Source of the DNA: Istiophorus platypterus
Taxonomy: Eukaryota; Chordata; Actinopteri; Istiophoriformes; Istiophoridae
NCBI GenBank assembly: GCA_016859345.1
Contig: CM029131.1
Span: 11,879,378 to 11,943,377 of the forward strand
Direction of reading: 5' to 3'
Length of the DNA: 64,000 nucleotides
The notes beneath the pieces were generated by a model. It was not told the DNA's origin and did no database searches. It worked only from the letters and a program-made list of their open reading frames with translations. The translations under genes and the position numbers were made by a program. Numbering within the stretch: position 1 is the first letter of the stretch; the number at the start of each line of letters is the position of its first letter. Below, one piece after another: positions 23,052 through 35,700 of the stretch.

Positions 23052-25440
23052 AAAATCACTGTACAAACGAGCACCAGAACATAATCACAACAACCAAAAC
23101 AACATGATTCCTCGATGCAGCCTGTGATTCTTGGTTGTAGGTGAAGGAAAAATCCACCCAAAGACTCATAGTGTTGATTTTATGTTGTGTCTCAGGGTCC
23201 ACTTAGTTTGTTTTGGAGATTAGAGCCGTAAGTTAAGACGAAGCCGAGTTGAGTTTTAGTATTTTCGGCTGCAGTAGTTTAAAAGAATAAATAAATAAAT
23301 GGTATCTGGCTTTTTCAAAGAGGTGGGGCCTTATTTCAAAAACATCAATTTGCACTGAAGTGTAATGATAACAAAAAAAAAGAAATCCATCATAGGAGAG
23401 GCACGGATGCTGATTTCTACACCCAAATAGACCTGTGTGCATTACAGCCACAGGCCAGTTTCAGAGTCAGCTTCCTCCAGTGAGCCAGTTTCTAACACAC
23501 CATGCAAACAACGAAACCCAGTTTCAGTGACCAGCGATTGAGATTAGAGAAAATTTCTAGGTTTCCAACTAGATCAATCCTAAAGAAAGTTGAATTTCTT
23601 GCAACGTATATATAACCAGGTTTCTAATTCGCTTTTCATATTAAAAGGAAAAAGATTTCAAAGTTTTGCAGCGACGGCATAGCGGTAAGTTGGAGAATAG
23701 GAGATAATACATGGAGCGGTGCAGCCTCATGTAAAATAATTCCCTATAAAGCCCGGCTAACACAAAGTAGCCCCCAGAAGTCTAAAGGAGACGGTTTCCA
23801 ACAGTGAAATGTTCAAGTAAACGGGGAAGAAAAAAGGATCCGGAAGCTACATCTTCTACCACTGAGACGGTTAAAGTTGGCAGGAGGTAGGAGAGAAATC
23901 CGATCACTGATCTGCTGCACGTAAAAGCAGCTTTACAGTAACCAGGTCAAAGAAAACGGCTACCACTTAGCCAGCAGTAACATTGATATGAAACATAAAA
24001 TGCTGTATATCTTCATATGAGAGGAACTGGAGAATGAGGAGCATTGTTTTTTACATTTTTCTTTGAGGAAAGACAATTAATGGTTTTTCGAACCAGCTGC
24101 AGATCATTTCTCTATCCATCGACTGATCGTTTCAGCTCTGCCGTTGGGAGCCGCACAAAATCAGTATGGAAAAATCTTGGGAATCATTGACTCCTGGGTT
24201 GCCCATAGATGCATAAAATTACTACACTTTTAGCAAAACTACTAGAACAAAACACAAAATAATGAAATAATGTATAACTGCTCGTGGGTGGATTTTCCCT
24301 TCTAAAAAAAAAAAGAAAAAAAAAAAGACGGCAGGTAACCAACTTTCTTTTTATCTGCAAGTTACAAAGACTGATAAACCCAAAAATTCACCTGCCAACC
24401 TGACGGGTTTTTTTTTTCCTTTCATTTCCTTTTTTTTTCTGAAGCACAAAAACGTCATCTCCAAACCTCACGATTTTCCTGTCGAGCTGACTGGTGGAGC
24501 AGATGAAGATTTACCAACATTCTTCCGGCCGGTGGTCCTTTCCTAACCTGCTCGGGGGAACACTGAACACTTTCTGCTGGTAAAGTTCATTCTGTACCCC
24601 CCCAAATCTACTTTTTTTCTTTTTTTTCCCATATACAAATGAACACTTAACTGCTGTGAAGTGGCTGTTGTAATGGAGAACTCTTATACTTATGCCTGTT
24701 CTGCTGCTGCTCCCTCACAAAAAAAACAAAACCAGCCCCCCCCCCCAAAAAAACAAACAAACAAACAAATGGGGAAAAAAAACAAACAAAAAAACAAACC
24801 CAAAACAGCACGTCTTACAGTCATCATATAAAAGCTTTAGGCTGTATTCTTATTTATCCTATGCATGCGGCCGTACGCAACCGCATTTCTGAATAGAAAC
24901 CAAGACATTGGTACACTTCTTCTGCTTTGTTTTTGTACAATAAAAGATAAAATGTGCATTAGGTACGCTTGTACATGACATTGTACAATATTTACATACA
25001 TTTCTTAATAGCATGAAATTTCAGGATTATCTATATACATATTGAAAATGTATCAGAAATATTTGGACTGTCTATTTTTCTTAAATATGTAAGGTAATGC
25101 TTGTAGCTTTTTTTTGTTTATTTTACTATCTTATACTAGAAAAAAATAGTTAATTCAGTGAGCTGTAGACAAATTGCAACCGTTTTTGATGGTTTTTTTA
25201 CTCTATTTTTTCTTTTTTTTTTTTCCTTTTTTTTGTTTTCTACAGTTAGAACTGTATCGGTGATTGGAATTTCCAGCACCTTCTGTGGTCAGTCATTAAG
25301 TCAAGTTGATATCATGGAACAACGATGTACCAGTGAAAGTCCATGTGTAGCACCTGTTAGAGAGCTCAGATCGCATCAAGGCTGAACGGACAAAGTCTCC
25401 GAAAGGCTTTGAGGACGTTCTTGGGCCGACACATTCAATG

Positions 25441-26713
25441 TTATCTGGATATTTTCCTCCTCTTGGGCTTGGGGAGCTTCACCTGACGATCCCTTGACGG
25501 GATCTGGGGGGGCAGACAGACAGAGAAGAAACGCGATGGTGAGGGCGGGAAGTGGTAGGTGGAGGTGAAGCAATCCTCCGTGAGGAGTAAAAAACGATTT
25601 AATCAATCTCTCTCTCTGGGAGCAAGGAAGGCGTAAATACTCACTGTGCCTGACATCTTATCCAGCTCACTCATGGCCTCATGGATAGCAGCTTCCAAGT
25701 GATTATTCAGTTTCCCCTGTCTGTTGGACAACATTACATTTTACATTATTTTTTTTTAAGCTGGTGCAACCAAGCAGGAATTCAGGTGTTTTTTTGTTTT
25801 GCTCTAGGACACTTGGTCTGTGTGGGGACAGACACTATGTTTCAGGACACCGTCCTTAAATGCTTGGTTATAGCCTGTAACTAAGGCTGGACAGGTCTGC
25901 CGAGCTTTGTTTTTTCACCACATGTCAGAGCTTTAGGTTTTGGGCCTTTGGCGTGGGCGACAGTTTAGAGGGCTTGGATACTTTCTTAGATTGTGCAGAC
26001 GTGTAAGATACAGAGAAAACTGTCTGTTTATCTGCTCTGAACTAGCTGGCTAATGGATTTATAACAGAAGCCTACTTCCAAAGCCAAAGTTAACAACTTA
26101 TCAGTAAATACAGTATTTTGTGGAGGTCACAGGGTAGAAAAGAGACACCTTTCTAGCCTGGAGCCTCCGCTATGTTAAAGCTTGTTTAACACTGGTTCTG
26201 GTTTAGTGTATCAGAGTCTAGATCCATCCTGCTCTCTGTTGGATCTGGGGACGTTCGCTTGAGATTACTTTAACAAACACATCATTATTTGTACCACTAT
26301 GAAATTGGGGATCACTGACTAGAAATGAGTAGCTGCTTTTTTCTTCCTCTGTCGGATATCAATGCCGCATTGTTTCAAAATTCATCAACCATTTCAAGAG
26401 GTAAATCTTCATGTTATGACTGGAAATGTTAACAGGTGTAGCAAAAGAAAAAGAGTGTAGCTCAGCGAAGGGTTAACAAAGGCGACAATATGAGGGAGAC
26501 AGAAACCATGTAAACACCTCACTCAGATTTAAGTTGGATTCTGCAAATTTAAACATCATGGAGCATATAGCGCATATAGCGGCCTAACGAAAACTGTTTA
26601 CTGAAGCAAGGACGCGACACGTTGGGCAGGTTTACTTACTTCAGGCCTCGTTTGGCGGCTCGGTCTAGTGCCTCCAAGTCGTGAGTTAGTGTTTTTAGCT
26701 TCTCTGGCTCTAC
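25441..26713 (-). CDS. mbd5: mbd5 coding exons 7-9 (C-terminus)
   Basis: Exon 7 (26713-26640) encodes VEPEKLKTLTHDLEALDRAA. Exon 8 (25720-25645) encodes QGKLNNHLEAAIHEAMSELD KMSGT, read with the CCAACAG acceptor; the CAG five bases later would break the frame. Exon 9 (25503-25441) encodes IPSRDRQVKLPKPKRRKISR and stop. The lysine/arginine-rich end looks like a nuclear localisation signal. Confidence 0.95.
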
Positions 26714-29700
26714 CTGTATGGAGACCAGAGAAATAAAACAACATTCAAGAGTGTTAAGTAGCAGATTGATGCCAAGTTTTGACTGTGGTTTATCAGTTTG
26801 TCTAGTCTACCAGTTAATTTGGCAGCCATCGAGAGTCAGACCCTTTTCTATTCTGAAACTCTGACTTGGCAGCTGAAATGGTGTGTGTGAGTGTGTGTGT
26901 GTTCAGCGCAGTTTTGGATTCCATCTGCTGCTATGTCCAGTGGACGACATATCATTTCTTTCTGACTTTTCAGAGTTGCAATACATTTCTGTATGAGGTA
27001 AACTTGGTTACAGTCAAATAAAACTTATTCATCTTGACTTTCTGGAAATGACCGTCTTACTCTGGAAAAATAATTTGCTTTAATCCGAGACTCCACAAAC
27101 TTTTAATATGGCTTTAAAGGGAACACTGCTGACTAAGTTCGTAAAGTGCACTAGCCGGTGAAATCTGCCTTCGCTCTGCTTTCTTATTTAGTCCAAAAAT
27201 TCAAGTTGGCTGGTAAAAGTATGACAGGTGGTCACAGGCTGGTTTCTCACCTTGGCCTGCTCCCGCAGCTGCATAGCAGCGCTGTGCACTTGTTCGTCCC
27301 CGGCCAGCTTGGCAGGCCAGGGCGGGAAGCCCTTCAGCTGGCCCCAGACCAGCTCTCCCATGTTGAAGGTCCGGGACCGGTAGTGAAGCAGCTCTGAGGA
27401 GGGAGAGTCTGGCTGCCGCAGGTCCTCCTCGCTGCTCAGGCTCTTTGTGTCCGAGGGGCTCGGCGCCATACCGTTGAAGTGGCCGTTGTAGTGGCCGTAG
27501 TCTTTGGCTGTGGCCAGGGGTCCCTCCAGGCTAGTGGAGGAGCTGGGTGACTGGTCGTCCCCCGTCAGTTCCTGCCGCGGGGGGCCCAGGACCTCTCCGT
27601 AACCCCGGGCATTGAAGTGGGGGGTGGCGCCGTTGATATGGGCACAGCGCTCCACTGTCTGCTCCAGACGCTCCTTGTAGTTCGCAGGTGTCCGACTGCA
27701 GTTGTTGAAGCGATAGCCATCGTCGAGAAAGGCCTTGTCATGGGCCATAGCCAGGCCGTGATCATTGGACCCCTCGGTGGGGCAGGGTGGGGCCGGAGCC
27801 AGGCTGGCAGGTCGCTCCATGCAGGGACTACTCCTCACTTGGGTAGAGCACTCCAGAAACTCCTCACCGCCCCAGGCGCTGTTGTTGCTGTGACCGTCGA
27901 AACCTGCCCCGTGCTGGTGTGTCTCCCCGTCCCACTGTCCCCTGGGAGTCCCACGGCCAGGAGAACGGAAGTACTCGCTGGCCTCAGGGCCGTCTGGAGT
28001 GCTCTTCCCTGGATCCATGTTCTTCTGTCCCCGTCCTGGCCGCACCTGCCTCGGCCTTGTCTGTTGGGGTAATGCCTCCCCTTCCTGGTGCCCGTGCAGA
28101 ACTGCACTGACTGCTTGGGGGAGGTTGACAGGCTCCCCTATGGAGGCAGTGAAGGCACTCATGGCGCTGAGAGCAGGCACTGGACTCGCCTGAGTGGTCC
28201 CGCTCACTGTGGTTGTTATGGTTACATGCATGCCCTTGCTGGCGGCGTCCACCACAGCCCTGTAGATGGCATCCACCGACTCCGGGCCACCACCAGGGCC
28301 CCTGTCGGAGCCGGGTGTACCCGTGGGAAGTCCCTCTCCTTGGGGCTGCTGCCCCTCTGCGAACTGTGGGTGTGGCACCATCCCCTGCTGTGGACACAAC
28401 ACAAAGGTCACAACATGAGGACAAATGGTTCTATGAAACTATCTGATATGCTCCAAGGTAACTCATAAGCCCACCTGGTAGTTCTGGTAGAGGCAGGCCA
28501 TGGAGCCAGCATTAGCAATGTTGCCGTCTGTGTAGGGTGGGTTGTCGGAAAAGTGCTGCTGAGCCTGGTAGGCTGGGTGGGGGGCCACCCCCTGCTGCAT
28601 GCCCTGGTGGACCTGCTGCTGGTACATCTGACCTCCGCCGGTGTTGATGTGTGGCTGCAGGCCTCCCACACCACAGCCAAGGGATGGCGGGTTTCCTGCA
28701 AAACCATTGGCGCATAAAAGTCACACGGATGTCACTGCAGCACCTCTGTACCTTTAAAACAGCGGAGTTGACGTTAGAGAGCGAAGGAGGGTCTGAACTG
28801 TTTTCACCGAACCAGACACAATGAATCGAAGCTGTCAGTGATCCCTGCCATCGCAGGGAATAAAGTTTGAGATAATGATCGGATTATTAGATATTTTATT
28901 TAATTCTCTTTTTTCTCTCATGTGGCCCACACTTAAGGAAAAAAGTCGAATCACAATCTTCCTGAAACAAGTAATTCTAAAGGTTTAAAAACAAATTCAA
29001 GTCGATGAACTTCAGTACATCAACCAAACAGGACAGTGATTAGACCATTTAACATCCCTTTTTGCTGGAAAAAATTATGCCTCTTATGACTTAAATCCCC
29101 GGTTTCTCACAAGTTGGGAATTATTGTGGTGGTCGACCTAACTTTGAATTATTTCGTTATTTTCTCCTCGCATTAATAGGAAAGTAAATTGATGCACAAT
29201 TCGAGCAGATAAATTTGAAAACAACTGGCATCATCAACCACATTTCTATTCAAGCTTTTTTAAGCAGTACACTGTAAAAAACACAAGAAAACACGAGAAA
29301 AATCTTGTAGTGTTGAAGCAATTCTTCTTGGGCAGGTGGCCTACATAAATTCCAACTTTGGTAAACAGGTTTTTTTACATCCCTGACTGTGAATATAATG
29401 CAATCAGAATTTTCAGAAAAGCAATTAAACTACAGTTATGTTATGTTTACTCTAAGCTGGTGCCATTGTACTTTGTTCCAGTACTAATAGTCAATGAATT
29501 ACTCTTGTCTGCTGAGAAACTCCGTGGATTTTACACCTTTTCAGATTGACTGCCCCAACAGGAAAAGGAATGGCAAAGTTGAGCAACTGTTTCTCAACTG
29601 AGACTTTTACAATAAAAGCAAAAGTTGCACATTGTCTGTTAGTTTTGGATGCAACAGATTCTCAGACACTGATGTGTGCTCTAAATGTGTGGTATAAGAC

Positions 29701-32700
29701 AGACTTGACAGCAACACACACAGGGAGAGAACATGAAGAAATTATATAAAGGCCACAAATGTATCAATGAATGAAGAGAAGGCCCAGCAGCAATGTTCTG
29801 CAGTCAAAGATGAAGCAGATACAAAATCTCAGAGGCCTAATGCTGTGTTTTTGTGTATGTGTGTGTGTGTGTGTGTGGATGAGTGGCAACTGGAGCAGCT
29901 GGTGCGATGCTACGTAGCTGAAGGGCAGCTGTGTGTGTTCTCCATTTTTTTTCCCTCCCTTGCCCCCCCCCAGCCCCCGCCCAAATGCTAAGAGCCATGA
30001 CTCGGCCAACCCCCTCCCCCCTTCCTCCCCGCATCCTCCGCTACCGCTATGATATAGTGACGGCTGTTGCCGAGGGAGGTTGCCATGGGAACCGAGTGAT
30101 GATTGGTGGTGCTGTCCGCTGCCAGGAAGCTTGTTGGGGGAGTTGGGAGGGTGGACGAGGGGGGTTACGAGGGTCTGGTGGTGTGATTTTAGCTTGCTGG
30201 GGGATGGGGGGGGCGGTCAGCTGGGTGGCAGGGGGTCTGGGGGGGGATTACAATGAACTTTGGGGTATTTGTTGACGGCAAGGGTGGGGGGGTGTTCAAA
30301 GCTTGCTAGCTGTCTAGAAACAGATGGTTTGAGGCTAATGCTAAGAAGCCAGTGACTAGGGCACTTTCAATGAGCTTTCAGCGCTCTTAAGATCCCGAAC
30401 ATGTCATCCACATTAGCTTCAAGTACGTGACAATCTAGGGGGCTACTGAGCAGCACAACATCTGCCATTTGCTGGCAAAATATTCTTTTATCCCAAGAGC
30501 CTTTGAGCACTTATGTGCTTTTCTCACCAGTGACCCCAGACAGCTGAATGACCTTTTTTCAGGAGCTGAGTTGAGTTAATTTCTTCTTTTGGTCATTGTG
30601 AGATTCAAATTGGTTTCTGTTTTTTTTTTAAAAAGCCCTGATGAATTTTCTAACACTAGAGTCCCTGCAGAGCACCGTTTTGTGTACATGGTCCTCTTAT
30701 TGTTTGTGTTTTTAAAATCATGACACAAGGATGTCAAGGATGCGCACTTACGCCAACAGTAGAGGGTTGTAACAGCTACTGGTGGTAATGTAGTGTAAAC
30801 AATAGCAAAGCAAAAAAATAAGGAAGGAGCTGAGGGCTTTTCCTATTTAATATGAACTATACAGGTTTTAAGAAAAGCTTTTGAAAACCAGGTAAGAAAT
30901 GCCATCAACATCAACAAAAATATCAAATGTAAACACAAAAATGCACTTTCTTACAAAGACAACTCTGCACAGTAGCTGTAATCTCCAAAAAAGTACTTAT
31001 CTTGCAATAATTACACAAAGGAGACAAGTGTACAAGGATTTCAGGACGTGTGGTAGATGTTTGAAATTTCGCTTGATGAGTTACTGAAACAAATAACTGA
31101 TCATCAACAGACAACAGAACACATTTGGTTTTCCACTCCAACAATGGGATTTAGCAATAACAAGGATTAGCCACTTAAAAATTTGCAGAAAAACGCCGAA
31201 AAACATAAAGAATAGCGGCAACACAACCCTGAGTAATAAAAACAGACGTAACGAGCAACAGGAGGAGGCAACAGGTTGCTGCTCTTCCTCCTCAGAGTTT
31301 AACTCCATATGGTGTTGAGTCAGACATGGAAGCATGTTGGTTCGATTGTAATTAGAAATTTAACAATAACGTGGCTGTATTTACCAACCACTTCAGTAAC
31401 ACCAATCTTTGTTTCTTTTTTTGTTTTTTACTTATGAGATCCAAAATAAAGGCCAGAGCTTTGATTAAACTGGATAGATGTTATCCTGACAGGTGTGTCT
31501 TTATCTATTTATTTAGTTAGTTAGTTCTTCCCCACATTAGTGTAGCAATAAGGAAGGATGGAGAATATATTTAATCCAAGCACTTCTGGCTTTGAATGCA
31601 GAGGAAATTAAACTAAAAAACAGAAATCTGTTGATTGAAATGATTGTTTCTGGAGTCATTATGAGGATGTTGAAAATAAAAATGTCAAAACCACAATTTG
31701 AAATGACCCCCCCACTTCCCACCCCACTGGTAACGTCATGCTCTACCTCCTGACCCACACAGGACCACCTGAATTTCAATGACTTGACTTGGGAGAAATA
31801 TGGAAAAACAAGGCATCTGGTGATAAGAACAGGTGGCCTGCAGCAGACCTCGCTGATATCTCCATTATAAACCATATGAGGACACACAGACGCATGATGA
31901 ATACATAAACTCATAGCCCAGTCCCAGAGCAGGCATGGTAGGAGAGAAAATAAATAAATAAATAAATAAATCTAGGTCTTTTCAGTGCTTTCAAAACAAA
32001 CAAGAACATGACTGGGCGTACAAACACACACACGGAGAAAAAATAAAACACATATAGTCACACACAAAGTCATTCATATGCACAGAAATAAATAGAAGTA
32101 CACACACTGTAATACACAAGTAGTCACAGACATGCACACACAGTTATTCAAACACACACAGGCCAGAACCCTCATCAAAGGCTTCACTCTGGTCTCTATT
32201 CAGGTCCCGCCGTAACTATAGCGACCAGCTAGCTGGGAGACGCTCTTAAGAGCGCCCTATCTGGGCTGCTTCCCTTAAAGCACGATGCAGATCCCATTTC
32301 CATCTTCTTACACCATTGACTGATGCTAGCATACAAATAAAACAAAGAGAAACACTGGCTGACTGACAATTAGCCGAGCCTCCAAGATGAGGGGCCTGCT
32401 CATTAGCTCAAAGATACTGAAGGAGCCAGACCGTCTAGGCTCAGGGCCTATCACCTAAATCCTTTGGTTCTGGTTCACTTATAACCATAGAAACCACATC
32501 TTCATCCAACCAGTGTTTTATTGCATAGAAGGGAGGAAGATACGCGCTTGTTAACCGCACAGGACGTCAACGCCATCCTCAGTCAGGTTTGGTCAGTCGC
32601 TTCGAAATGTCACCAAACCAACTATCATTTTTAGGATTAGTTCTACTAATTGGGCAACAGGGATTATTACAGTAGCTGCTCAGTATTTAAATCCACTAGC

Positions 32701-35700
32701 TGAGTAGATTCATTAATATTATCATTAATAATCTGCCTTTATTAATGCAATTCAAACAATCGATAATTGTGGGTACAAGTCACCGTAATGACTGTAATCA
32801 CTCTCATGCTCTAATTATAAAGTAACTGGATTTATTTATCCCATGAAACTCAAATTTCAGAAATTTCTAGAAAATACAAACAATATATCAAAAATATATA
32901 TCAATGCATTATAATAATGAATATTGTGGCCATTTTGCTTTAAACTTAAATCCCATTAACCCTGTATAACTAGTAAGATGACTGACGTTGATCTCAATAA
33001 TAGCATCTTTAGCACCATCAGGAGGCCTTGATGTACTGTGGTGCTGATGTCTCACCTGTTTCAGAAACGGTCTGTGTACAGCTTCCATCACCGCCTCCAT
33101 GTGGCATCACCACCATGTTAGTCCGCCCCATACCGTGAAGGAGGTTCTGTTGTGAGGGATGAGGGCCAGGATGGGATAGTGGTGGGGGGTTAGTGTTGGG
33201 GCGTCCCAGCGGCATGCCGTCAGGGCCCACCGGTCCACCGCCTGGCCCCATAGGCCCACAGTTACCCATGGAGGAGGCCTGCATTTGGGCCATCATGTCA
33301 GGGAACTGGCCCGGACGAGAGCCCAGATGGCCCCCGGAGGTGTCCATGCTCTGGCAGTGCTGCATGGCATCTCCTGGGCCCCGCAGTCTCTGCTGGGCGA
33401 GGAGGCTCTGCTGAGGGCCACCAGGAACAATGCCCGTGCTGTCGTTGTAGTGCAGCTGTGCAGCTCCTTGGGGACCCTGCCCGGGGCCCGGGCTGAGACC
33501 TGGACGATGGCTGCTCCCAGCCAGGTTGTGGGAGCTCTGGCAGCTCATGGACTGGAGAAGCTGGGCCATGGAGGTGTTTGGGGGAAGGTTTCCGAGGCGG
33601 CCCACTTTTCGCAGCTGCTCGGTGGCACTGGGCCCTGACATGTGGGGTCCTCCCATGCCCGATTTGTTAAGCATGTTGTAGACCATATTGTTACCGCTGT
33701 CGTGGTTTACGGGAGTGCTGCCGGACGACTGCTTCCGTTTTCGCATGGGGTCCCTCTGCTGGGCCATGAGCTTGTCTCTAAGAGCCGCCCGACCACTCTG
33801 GCCCTCAGGAGTGTTGAGCAACATGGTGGACGTTGGCGGGAGCATGGGGTTTAAAGTGCTGTGTCCCTCCATGCCTCGAGGGCCGCTCATAGAGCCAGGG
33901 TGCCCACCGCCCCCACCGTTACTTCCGCCACCTGCCCCCATGCCTGCCATACCAACTCCACCACCAGCCATGCCAGCAGTGCTGTTGCCAGCAGCGCTGA
34001 GTTTGTTTTGATTTGCTAGCTGTGCTTTGGCTGCGGCTGACAACAGACTGCTGGCAGGGAAGGAGGCGGCATTCTGTTGGTTGAGGATCTGGTTGAGGGG
34101 CATCCCCAGGAGTCCTGGGTGGCCCTTCTGGGAAGCGCTGGGGGTTGCCAGAGAAGAGGATGACGAGGCGGATGAGGTGGGCGAGTACATGGGGTTGCCG
34201 TGCTGTTGGGTGCCAATCGAGTTCCCCATTCCGGGCAGCAGCTGGGAGTCTTTGTACTGATGGAGTGGGTCTGTTTTGTTGGTGGAGGGGCTGGAGGGCA
34301 TGGCTGGCCTGGGGGATCCCATGGCCGACCTGGGGGAACGAGGAGGGACCTTCATGGTGCTGCATGGGGCCTGGTGCCCAGAGGGTATTGCAAAGTTCCC
34401 ATGATCGGAGGAGGTGGAGGATGAGCGTGAGCGATGAGGGGAGGCCTCCATTCTCCCAAGGGCAGGCCCGGCCATGTGGACAGGGGAAGTGACAGGGGAG
34501 GGGGACATGGAGGAAGCCGGACCACCCTGTTGAGTCCTCTGAACATGGCCACCGTGCCCCACAGGCCCAGGCTTCACTGTGGGTAAAGGTAAGTTGCTCG
34601 GCAAGGGAACAATGGCGGGAGGGGGTATGTTTACATTCATCATTGGTACCTGAGAGTGGATGTTAGGCTGGAAGTTGGAGGGGTTTGGGGCATTGGTGGG
34701 GGGCTGGCTGACTGGTTTGCTGGGGATGGGGTCCAGGATGCCTAAGGGGTCTTTTTCGGAGGTCAACTGCCTTTTCTGAAGGGAACAGGAGGGTGGAATG
34801 GATGGAGGGGGCGGCACGGGATGCACAGGGGGCTGTGTTTTATGGTGAAATGCTGCACGGGGCATATCCATACCAGGGGGGAAGTTCCCCCTTGGCATGT
34901 TCATGTTCATGACAGGGCTTTTGGCAGTGGCCGTTGGGGAAAGGGGCGTGCTAGTCCTCCCTGTCATGGCACAGGATGGCTGGCCCGCAGGAGATCCATG
35001 GAGCATCACACTGGGTGGAGAAAGAGGCGTCCTAGTATTCCCATGGATGGAGGCTGAGCCGGGACTGCCGGCTCCTGGAAAACCACAAGGATTGGTCCTT
35101 GGAAAGCCCTCAGGGCTGCCCAGAGTGTCTGCACCGGGAGACTGTGAGCCATCTCCGTACAGCTTAGCACTGGAGGGAGGTGGGCTTAGCATACCTCCAT
35201 ACCCAGCCCGGTAAGGGGATTTAGGGCCTGGCTCCCCACTTCCCAGCCTCTGTGCCCTGGGGTACCCAGGGTAGAGCTCGGGCTGCTGGGCTCCACCCAT
35301 CTCCTGGGGTGGATACAGCCTCTGCTGCTGTTGTCCAGCTGCCATAATCATCTTGAAAGGACTCTTGCAGTCGGGACCAACAGGATTGGGCAGGCCATCA
35401 TGGGGTTTAGTCCTTATTGCTCGTTGAGTTGTGGAATGCGCAGCAACCACAGATGATGTACCTGGAGGCCAAAACAACGCATTTGATTACATCAATACAA
35501 ACACCTTGGACAAAATATTAGGCAGGGAAGGAAAGTCAGTGTCTACAGTGGGCACAGTGGCTCACAACCAAGTGCTTGATCTCTAGAAATAAGAAAGGTT
35601 GGGTTTGTTAACTGAAGAGAAACATTTAAACATTTAACCTTAAATTCAATTTCTGCATGATTTCTAAAAACAAAGGCTTGAAAACCCCAAATCAGTTGCT

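Larger units (their letters stand above)
20280..25440 (-). other. Probable mbd5 3' UTR
   Basis: About 5 kb of AT-rich sequence without exons follows the mbd5 stop and stays AT-rich until the kif5c promoter. Minus-strand Pumilio-type elements lie at 25032-25039 (TGTATATA), 24989-24996 (TGTAAATA) and 20682-20689 (TGTAAATA). Possible AATAAA signals on minus occur at 20281-20286, 20295-20300 and elsewhere. The exact end is uncertain. Confidence 0.5.
28696..33055 (-). other. mbd5 intron 4, no gene seen
   Basis: 4.36 kb between coding exons 4 and 5. It holds a short GT run (29859-29877), a G-rich block (30136-30290), a TAAA repeat (31947-31971) and an ATTAAT-rich patch (about 32705-32780). No coding exon was recognised. 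Confidence 0.7.

Noticed and set aside
33193..34492. Several plus-strand frames of 70-117 codons
   Set aside because: Shadows of mbd5 exon 4, which is GC-rich and therefore open in several frames.
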